NCBI GenBank assembly: GCA_029817715.1
Contig: JARUPY010000533.1
Location: forward strand, 888,001 to 952,000
DNA: 64,000 bases
Direction of reading: 5' to 3'
From: Melastoma dodecandrum
Taxonomy: Eukaryota > Streptophyta > Magnoliopsida > Myrtales > Melastomataceae
How positions within the stretch are numbered: position 1 is the stretch's first letter; the number at the start of each line of letters is the position of its first letter. Positions 56,597 through 64,000 of the stretch are shown piece by piece. Under the pieces are notes generated by a model, which searched no databases, had not been told where the DNA came from, and worked only from the letters and a program-made list of their open reading frames with translations. A program made the translations under genes and the position numbers.

Positions 56597-57536
56597 AAAG
56601 AATCGACCTCGTAGGTCCTCAATTAATAGATATTGTTGTTAAACTTTGCCGGGGTCTCTGGTCTCGTGATACTGCAGACGCAGGATGGGTGGCTCAAAGC
56701 TGATAGAAGGTATTCCCTTTCTTAAACAGAAGGTGACTCCCCCGAGAGTTACTTTGCTGTTTCTAACCACCATGATGGGGAGTTGGCATTGAGGAGGTCG
56801 ATTTGATACCGAGCTCGCGGTAATCTAAGGTTGAGATGTGTCTTCGGTCCGACCATCAGAGCGGCAGTGCCAAAAGTACTAATTTTACTTGGGGGAAGAA
56901 TAGTTGAGGTCAGGATGATTACAACTACTATCTTTAGTTTTTAACCACGTTTCTTTACTTAAAATAAGCAGAGAGTTTTATGCGGATGGTGTGTATATTA
57001 TACATAATAGCCCTGGGAACACAAGAGGAGCCCAAAATCTCATCTTATTGTGGTTAGAATGTTCGGCCCTATTATTTATTTATTAAAACTGATTGGAAAA
57101 TGGAAGGTAAACAGGGGGTTTTGGGGGGAGGGGGGGGGGGGAAGGATTATTGAATTTATATATATTATGGAAAATGGGGACCAAAACGACGGACAGTCGG
57201 AATCCCGAGGAGGAATTGTGCCAAAGAAGAGATTATATTTTACAAATAGTGGCGGGGCGGGGTTGCTGACAATGATATTAATGAGGGTTTTAGTTTAACA
57301 CAACGCCCCAATAAAACCCTCGGCCCCCCTCTCCACTCAACCAACAATCAAGTGCTGTCCGGCCTCCTCCAACAAAAAAAGGTTGTCCTCCCTTTCATTT
57401 CCGTATGGGTAGTGAAATCTGGATCCCTCTGGTTTTCATTGTTTGATTTTGAGGCTGTTCCTCCATGGAGTTTGCGATTCGATTGTAAAAGATTTCTTTT
57501 TCTTTTCTTTTTTTTTTTTGTTTCTGTTGTTAAGGA
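56597..57536. other. Intergenic, promoter side of the At3g52170-like gene
   Basis: No gene is seen. It has a G-rich run (about 57117-57141), a poly-T stretch (about 57510-57519) and purine-rich sequence. An antisense frame of about 250 codons (57348-58112) is a shadow of the next gene. Confidence 0.45.
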
Positions 57537-59156
57537 ATGCATGCCGTCAAGGGTGGATGGGTAGGGCAGACATTTGCCTTGGCCAACTCCGCCGACTCCG
57601 ATCCCGGTGGTGGGAAGAAGTCCAGAACCCGCCGTTCCAAGGCCGAGAGGAAAGGAATGGTGGAATCTTTCATAAAAAAGTAAGCCCCCCGCCCCTCGAA
57701 TTGTAATGTCAATTGTCATGCCCGGGATTGGTCTGTGCTCCAGATTCGGCGTGTTGTGAATTGTTGTGCATAGGTTTAGGACAGGAACATTCCCTATTCT
57801 CAACTTCTTCTTCTCTGTTCTTTGCACAATTTGTCGAATTGTCACTCCCCTGGTTGGTTCTGCACTATTTTTCCGTTCCTGCTTTATGTATTCGTTGTTG
57901 GCAGGTATCAAAAATCGAACAATGGAAACTTCCCGTCGCTGAACCTGACTCATAAAGAAGTTGGCGGCTCCTTCTACACTGTGAGGGAGATTGTCCGTGA
58001 AATAATACAGGAAAATAGAGTGCTTGGGCCTGCTAAGGTTGAATTGCTGGTAGAGGAGAATGATCAGTTCTTGGAACAGAACCCTCTTGGCTCGATAGCC
58101 GTTGAGCCCCAAAGTAGTGTTTCGGATGCCTTACACGAAATGGTCCTGGAGACTTCTCTTCGCCCGTCAATGCAACTTCCTGATGGGAACTTGAATGGAG
58201 AAGAACAATTGGTTAAAGGACTCGTGGTAGAAGTTTTGGAGGATGGCGTCGGTGGATTGTATTTGGAAAGCAAAGGAATTGATGGATCGGTAGAAACTGC
58301 CAGAGGTTTAGGACACTCTGCGGCAATAGCATCTACTGTTGTGAATGTAGCGGATGTAGAAGTAGAGACGTTTCCCATGAGAACGCTGGGTGAGGTGGAG
58401 CAAGGCGCTGCGAGTGAGGTGGTTACGGTTAATGGAACTTCACTGGAGAAAATATCGGTTACTGGCTCTGAATCCAGCTTTGATAGCGATTTGTTGCCTC
58501 AGCTGAGTTTGGTGGAGGACCGATCATCTGTTGACAATGAAGCTACGGCAGTATCAGGTCTAACCGGTTCGTCAGCAGATAAGACACCTCTGTCAGTAGA
58601 AGCAGAAGCTCATGAAGTAGCTGTCGAGGCATCTTCAGCAACTTTGGTTGAAGTATCCGAGGTGAAAGATTTAGCTATCGACTCCATAGACGCAGTCACA
58701 ACAAGGGTATGACATCATTTTATTCTCAATTAATCATCTGCCAGGGAAGTTGACTCCTAACTGAAATGCTTTTTTCACTCAGGCTAGAGATTCTCAGAGG
58801 AGTGCCAATGCTGGAAAGCATAATGGAAATAACACCACAGTTGACGGCGAGAAGTCTCTGCAACGCGAAAAGATGAAACCTGGACATGATATTCGATCCA
58901 ACTCCAAGGGAAGCTTTCAGGCAGGAAGTACTCCTCCTTTGGACAGGATTAATCTGTGAGTATAGCTCGACCGTTAATTTTAAACATACAATTATCCTTG
59001 ATTGAATGCAGTGAATGACTTTATTTTCTCGCCCTGATTAGCAGCGAATCATGGAAGGTAGCGTCAAAGGACTCGTCGATGCTGGGAAAGAATCCTGTGT
59101 TGGCAATTTTGAAGGCATTGGTTGACTCGTTTGTCAAGTTTTGGACCGAGGAGTGA
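57537..59156 (+). CDS. At3g52170-like protein, putative nucleic-acid-binding, probably organellar
   Basis: Four exons, 57537-57679, 57905-58706, 58783-58955 and 59042-59156, give 410 residues. The N-terminus MHAVKGGWVGQTFALA looks like the start I recall for the Arabidopsis locus annotated only as DNA binding. A basic part, KKSRTRRSKAERKGMVESFIKK, is followed by the conserved segment KYQKSNNGNFPSLNLTHKEVGGSFYTVREIVREIIQENRVLGP, which resembles an AT-hook/SAP-like or SANT-like helix set. The rest is acidic and low-complexity. The C-terminus has a short conserved hydrophobic end (AILKALVDSFVKFWTEE). The last acceptor has two AG choices 3 nt apart (59041, 59044). Function is not known. Confidence 0.82.
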
Positions 59157-59741
59157 AATGTTCCTTTGTTTTTTCGAGGGTAAGGTTTCTCTTTCATATA
59201 GAGTATTGATTAGTCTTCTATTAGTCGCATGTAGACGTATCTATTTGTCGGTTGTATTCCCATTGGTCGAAAATCAGAATATTCGTTAAGAAAATTGGCT
59301 TTTCTGCTGTTATCGAGGAATGGCCACGCTTGCTTGGCCTAACCTATTGTGCATTGGTATGAATGGTGTCGAAAGAATTGAATAACTGATTACATCCAAT
59401 ATTTTTCTATACCGGGTTTTCTTAAATAAGGTAGGTGTCGAATTCTGGTATTTTTATGAATGTAGCAACGAGGAGCTGCTTTGTTCTGGTAAACTGACCC
59501 ATGTTAGAGCCTGAATCGATATCGATCATGATCCAAAAACCTTTCATCTTTTGAGTTTTTCTACCAGCAGTTGTTCCTTTTATTTGCATAGAGAATATAT
59601 TCTCGAAATATTAGGTTATATTAGATTTTATTTCAAGCGTTGTTTTATATATTAGTCGAATAAAGAGAGGTAGAGAAACAAAGAATTCCCTAGTAATTTT
59701 TCTCGGCTTAGCCTTCCTCCTTTTGTACACATAGTCCAAAG
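59157..59741. other. Intergenic, promoter of the SIAMESE-related gene
   Basis: AT-rich sequence with no coding signal. A tttatatattag stretch at about 59643-59655 could act as a TATA region about 90 bp before the next ATG. Confidence 0.4.
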
Positions 59742-60026
59742 ATGATTTCCAGCCAGTGCCCGGTGATGGAGAATGAGCCAGGGGACAGGAAGGGCATGCC
59801 CCGAGTAATCACCACTCGTGATTCCAATGATTCGCTGGAGGAAAAGCACACGACGCCGACATCCAAGGAGCACCAAATCCCTCCGGCACTTACATGTCCC
59901 CCGGCGCCTAAGCTGATGAAGGCTGACCCGGAGGCGGAGGATAAGCCGATGCGGGTGCATTCATGCTGGAGGCTGCTAGTGTATGACAATGTTAGGGACG
60001 ATGCCCAGCACAAACGTTGTTCTTGA
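59742..60026 (+). CDS. SIAMESE-related (SMR) cyclin-dependent kinase inhibitor-like protein
   Basis: A single-exon frame of 94 residues. The mark of SIAMESE-related proteins is present at residues 38-57: TTPTSKEHQIPPALTCPPAPK, compared with the family pattern TPTSxExxIPxxxxCPPAPxKxR. SMR proteins bind CDK-cyclin complexes and push cells into endoreduplication or stop division under stress. ATGs at 59742 and 59766 share the frame. The second ATG starts MENEPGDRKGM, and most SMR proteins begin close to acidic residues, so the true start is open. The C-terminal part (HSCWRLLVYDN) does not match a classic cyclin-binding motif by eye. The length fits the family. Antisense frames here are shadows. 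Confidence 0.72.
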   Translation: MISSQCPVMENEPGDRKGMPRVITTRDSNDSLEEKHTTPTSKEHQIPPALTCPPAPKLMKADPEAEDKPMRVHSCWRLLVYDNVRDDAQHKRCS

Positions 60027-60843
60027 ACTGTTTGACAATCTTTTATTCTTATTCTTCATCGGTTTTATGATCGAGTAGTAAAAGAAGATTGTTTGTCCGC
60101 ATCGAATGATCTCAATCATTGTGAAGTTCTACTCGTTAACCATATTACTACTGACTTGGTCAGTTACTCGGGTTTCTTGGGAAAATCTAGCAGTACCTAA
60201 GCTCAGCCGAAGAACGGGACCTCTTTTATTTGCATCACCAAGTCTCGGTCCGTCCTAGCCATGGTTTGGCCCGTGGCTCGATGGTGTGTCGTGTTGGCAA
60301 ACTGGGTGACCACAACTTGTATCTTTAATAGGGGCGAGTCCCTACCACGGAGGCAGAACTGGGGAAGGTCAAAGGGCCGGGTGGCGGTTGGGGAGGCGAA
60401 TTCTCACAGACCAACTTCCCGGACTCGCACTTCAGATCAACTTCCCGGACTCGCACTTCCTATCACCCCTGTACTCAGTATTCCATGCGCGCAAGGTTGC
60501 AAGAGAAACAGATTTACCTGCCAGCCATATTGAAATCTGGTTCATTCATTAATATCGGCAATAGTAACCCAAGAGCGGAATAACTGATAACACCAACCAA
60601 TCCCGATGTCGTGGAAGCAGTTTGAAAGCAGCCGATTCTCACTCAAAATCACCATCCTTTGAGGCCAATTTGGCAACGAGAGTCGAAAAGAACACCCAAC
60701 AGGTCAACAAATGGGAAAAGCTTTTCCATGAGGTGTTTTCCTCAGCAGAATGTGACATCCAATGGAAGAAAACAGAACAGTACAAATTATAGCACACAAC
60801 ATCAGCAGGCACTTTGCTCTAATGTCTATACAGCATTTGAAGC
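60027..60843. other. Intergenic region with a short duplication
   Basis: No gene is supported. A 26-bp unit (caacttcccggactcgcacttc plus four bases) is repeated at 60412 and 60438. A frame of 90 codons (60261-60533) spans it but has no recognisable motif. Confidence 0.4.
60412..60463. repeat. Two-copy 26-bp tandem repeat
   Basis: caacttcccggactcgcact occurs at 60412 and again 26 bp later at 60438, each followed by tc and a variable end (agat/ctat). Confidence 0.8.
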
Positions 60844-62236
60844 TTAGAAGAAAGTGCCTTCTGGTGGCTGGACAAGTTTCCTATTGTGCGGAGCGGCCAT
60901 TTCCTTCTTCAGCTGAGTTAATATATCCTCCATGGTGTATTCTCTCTGCCAATTGGCCAAAAGACCAAACTTCTTCAGTTCCACCTGCAGAATATAATAA
61001 TGTTCATCAAATTATCCTTCCTCCGCGGAGTCAATAAATTTTTCCAAGAGCAATTTTAAAAGTAAGAAACTATTGAACTTTCAAGGAGTATGGAATTGCA
61101 GAAGACATTAAGAAAGTGATAAACAATAGCGACAGCAAGATATTTGTTTGAGCGAGAGTCGATCATTTTGAGATGACCAGATTCCTGGACCATCATAGAA
61201 ACACTGACATCTGCGTAAAGCATTAGTATTTATTGATCTAGCATCAAAAGAAAAGTTTATCTCACAAAATCACAAGAAAAAGAACATGGCAACGAGATCA
61301 TATAAGTTGATTAAAACTGTAGAGTGTAAGATAAACAGAATGTGAATATTTACCCCTCCAGTCTCATGGTTAACACTGGCCATGTTAATGCGTGAGTGGA
61401 ATCGAACACTCGGAGGCTTTTCTGGGTAATCTTTGTCGCAGAAGAGCTTCAGTTGATAGATTCTTCCTTCATGAACGGTCTAAACATGGAGAAAATAAGC
61501 ATGGAAAGCCCATCAAACCTCATAAGATTCACCATTGGCGCAACGACAATTCCCGGAGAGTAATAAACCATGAGAATTCATGCGTCCAGCACATGCAAGC
61601 CGGAGACAATAACAACAAAAAACTTCTTCGTATGCGAAGAATGACGGTACTAGATCATAAAGAGAGATACCGTGCTATAATCACCATGCAAAAGTGAAAT
61701 GATAAAGGGAGAAACGGAGAACAAGAGAGAGCTCACATTGAGAGGGCCAATTATCGTGCCGGTCCAAGAGCGCATGTAGATGTCATCGCTGTCGTCCATT
61801 CCGTAGCTTACCGTGCCATCCCCAATTCCTTTCTCTCCGCGTTCAAGTTCCTCCAGTAATCTGAAATTCCTGGGAACTACAAGCCAAACGCAACGGGGGC
61901 TAATTTATCAGAAACACAGGCTCAATCTATAAGCCAACAAGGGGAATGCAAGCAAACACGAAAACGAAGCTCATAGTCAACCCCAAGTCTGCTAGTTCTA
62001 ACCTCATTTCCTAATCCCTAACTCAAGACACAGTTCCTGACCCTTACACAGGTCTCCCTCTAAATCAATCACTCACACAGTCGATGAAACCACCGATCAC
62101 ACATTCCGTCCACTCCTGATAACCGATCAAAAAAAAGGATTTCATCCGACAATCAACATGCAAGATCGGATGAAAGAACCGGTGGATAAAATCAAGGTCA
62201 AAAGAGCTAACCAACGACGCCGGATCCGAGAGCCAT
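60844..62236 (-). CDS. UEV1: Ubiquitin-conjugating enzyme E2 variant UEV1 (Mms2-like)
   Basis: Four minus-strand exons, 62236-62212, 61876-61737, 61479-61354 and 60984-60844, give 143 residues. UEV1 proteins pair with Ubc13 to build Lys63-linked ubiquitin chains in DNA-damage tolerance and other responses. They have the UBC fold but no catalytic Cys. The sequence starts [25 protein letters not shown], then [41 protein letters not shown] and [28 protein letters not shown], and ends [10 protein letters not shown]. The active-site region has no Cys in the place where E2 enzymes have one, as expected. All phases match. Confidence 0.94.
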
Positions 62237-62640
62237 CGTATTGGGATTGGTGGAATCGAGCGAAGGGGCGATTTCTCCTATCGATGGACGGTGGGTGTTG
62301 GGTTTTTGTTTCTTCTACGAGAAATACACCATCCCAAATTTAAAAGAAAATTCTATTTAATGAATTTATTAAAAAAATTATTACAAAAATAAACTCATTG
62401 TTTTTTAAAAAATAATAATAAATAAAATACTAAATGACTCTGTAATGGTTTTTTTAATGGATTGTTTTTTTTAACATTGTTTTTTTATTATTCTTAAAAT
62501 GTGGCGTTTAAAATTTTCACCGTTAAATAACGATTTATAAGTAAGTTTTAAAAATTATGATTATTGTGTAACGAAAGACCAGAGCTGCATTCATTTAGAG
62601 AAATCATAAAATTTTAAGGATTATGATAATGGTAAATTTC
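62237..62640. other. AT-rich intergenic region
   Basis: The UEV1 promoter and leader are followed by a strongly AT-rich part (62340-62560) with long A/T runs. Nothing else is seen. Confidence 0.45.
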
Positions 62641-63912
62641 GCCGACAACCCATCGGAGGGCTATCTTCTTCTTTCCGGTTGGAGAACATCTGTGGTTTTT
62701 GTTACAAGGTTTTGTTTTGTCTGCCGTCACTTCCCCGGAGCCCGCCGTCATAACATCAGTGTAAGTTCTGGCATGATGCCTGTCCCTTACTCCTCTGCAG
62801 AACCTGCTTTTTCCTGGTGTATTAAGGTTGTTATGTTGGTTTTGGGGACAGGCAAGTAAGAATCTTCTGCCGATGGAGAAGCTGGATTCATCTATACCTC
62901 TTCATTGGGTAGTGTCTTGGCTTTTAATGCATCCTCACGTTGTTGCTGTTAGATCCAGTGATCATTGGTGTGATAAGTTTTATTTTTCTTTTTATTGGGG
63001 GATTTTGGTATTGCAGATTGTGATGCTTACGTTTTTCATCCGATCTTGATGTTCAGAGTACTCGTCCTTTATCTGTAAGAACAAGGACTCGGTCTCGAGG
63101 TATAAGCCTTCTTGTCCTGATACCAAACTATTCACAGCTCCGGTTGCCTTCGTAGTAAGTTGTGAGGAAAGGTTTTCTAGGGTCCAACTACATGTGGGAA
63201 CATACCCCACTAGTTATGTTTATAAGACTAATTGCTCCTCCAAACAAGCATTTTTCCTGCAGATGGCTAGTCGATTTTTGTTGCATGCCCAGTATATTTC
63301 TATAGGGATGCCTTCAGATTATATGTCCATCAATTTTTCACATGAAAACTGTTTCTACGGATGTTTGTGTCGCGGCTTGTAATTTAGACGGATTATAGTT
63401 CATGAATTTCCTTGGTGGGTTGATTTCTGTACCTTAAATGCAGTTTATTGGAAGGGTCAAGGACTTTCTGGGTGTGATGTCTGAAGCCAGTAGAAGACTG
63501 GAGGTGGATGCAAAGGTTGTCATTTTTGTAGTTGCTTCTGCTACTGCTTTTGTGTTTTGTGTTTTTTTTTTTCCTGCTTTGTTTTATCTGCTATTTTCAG
63601 TGGTCTCAGGAAAATCCAGACAACTACGACATCGCAGTGCTGAGCAGGGATGAACCTCAGATAATAGAGATGGTAATTTCCCGTTCTCCCCATTGGTTCA
63701 TTCTAAATGATTTCGGGCAGGATCTAATGCTAAGTTTAGCCGATCTCCACACTACCGAGGCAATTTCGGCCGCTTACCAACCTGAGGATTCCTCATCGGC
63801 TAGCCCCAGCAGAACTGACTCAGAAAACACCTCCAGCGACGAGGACAACGGCGATAAAGATGAGGTAGCGGTGACAAACCAGCAGTACCCCCATCGGAGA
63901 TGCATCCAGTGA
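62641..63912 (+). CDS. Unrecognised gene, only 3' exons clear
   Basis: The last exons are convincing: 63444-63515 (FIGRVKDFLGVMSEASRRLEVDAK), 63601-63672 (WSQENPDNYDIAVLSRDE then PQIIEM) and a last part to the stop at 63910-63912 with LMLSLADLHTTEAISAAY and an acidic Ser-rich tail. GT-AG signals and matching phases support them. The 48-bp stretch 63673-63720 between IIEM and DLML has GT-AG ends but is open and in frame, so it is either an unusually short intron or coding. Exons upstream of 63444 may include 62863-62910, 63016-63050 and 63263-63290, but I cannot fix them or a start. I do not know the family. Confidence 0.5.
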
Positions 63913-64000
63913 AACAACATGGAAGAAGAACCCGCCAGAAGCAGCAGTCAAAACGACCTACGATCGCCGAACTCCCATGAAAAGCCTTATCCTCGCAAAT
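63913..64000. other. Window end, no gene seen
   Basis: 88 bp beyond the last stop; probably 3' untranslated sequence. Confidence 0.4.

Noticed and set aside
57348..58112. Minus-strand frame of about 254 codons
   Set aside because: It is antisense to the clearly spliced At3g52170-like gene and to its promoter; no family motif and low-complexity content.
1..64000. CRISPR arrays, rRNA genes, bacterial operon signals
   Set aside because: None is present. The window is nuclear plant DNA with spliced genes; short repeats lack regular spacers.

Overview
The window is nuclear DNA of a flowering plant, most likely a core eudicot. It has many GT-AG introns of 66 bp to about 1 kb, AT-rich spacers, plant-only families (LOB-domain, SIAMESE-related, ATL RING-H2, DC1, SEX4), a Ty1/copia gag relic and TGGGCC/T plus telo-box promoters. 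I cannot name the species. It is a gene-dense euchromatic segment with few transposons. Exon coordinates were read by hand from splice signals, reading-frame phase and remembered family sequences. No alignment was run.

Layout. 1-0.4 kb: copia gag remnant. 0.6-3.2 kb: an MFS (tetracycline-resistance/HIAT1-like) transporter gene with a 1-nt deletion and an in-frame stop. 5.0-7.9 kb: Enhancer-of-polycomb-like protein (+). 8.8-11.0 kb: kelch-repeat gene (-), frameshifted and cut short. 12.4-14.9 kb: coiled-coil protein (+). 16.5-17.8 kb: ATL-type RING-H2 ligase (+). 18.4-20.1 kb: NIFK/Nop15-like nucleolar RRM protein (-). 21.2-21.5 kb: CSLA (mannan synthase) relic. 22.3-25.6 kb: CWF19-like splicing factor with a 17-nt deletion in its last exon (+). 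25.9-27.5 kb: SmD3 (+). 28.4-30.2 kb: GAT1-like amino-acid permease (+). 30.9-31.7 kb: LOB-domain factor (-).

32.3-37.4 kb is the most unusual segment. Two divergently transcribed paralogous genes each join an N-terminal P-loop kinase-like domain to four DC1 zinc modules. The right-hand protein keeps a perfect Walker A motif and ends in a CaaX box (CVVM). The left-hand protein has lost Walker A and begins with an N-myristoylation-type sequence (MGASES). A roughly 208-bp unit is repeated three times between them, and a decayed third copy lies downstream.

37.7-38.8 kb: DUF455 ferritin-like protein (+). 38.9-39.7 kb: GT64 glycosyltransferase pseudogene (-). 40.3-42.9 kb: SEC12-like/PHF1 (+). 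43.3-47.8 kb: phosphoglucan phosphatase SEX4 (+). 48.8-50.2 kb: FHA protein (-), sharing a 223-bp promoter with 50.4-56.6 kb: a large GT4-type glycosyltransferase (+). 57.5-59.2 kb: At3g52170-like protein (+). 59.7-60.0 kb: SIAMESE-related CDK inhibitor (+). 60.8-62.2 kb: UEV1 ubiquitin-conjugating enzyme variant (-). 63.4-63.9 kb: the end of an unrecognised gene (+).

Most genes are independent housekeeping units: pre-mRNA splicing (SmD3, CWF19), ribosome biogenesis (NIFK), chromatin (EPL), ER export (PHF1), starch breakdown (SEX4) and ubiquitin (UEV1, ATL). As I recall the Arabidopsis map, PHF1-SEX4-At3g52170 are consecutive there, and several other genes match loci around At5g04400-04700, which would make this an ancestral gene block. 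At least five loci are broken or partial.
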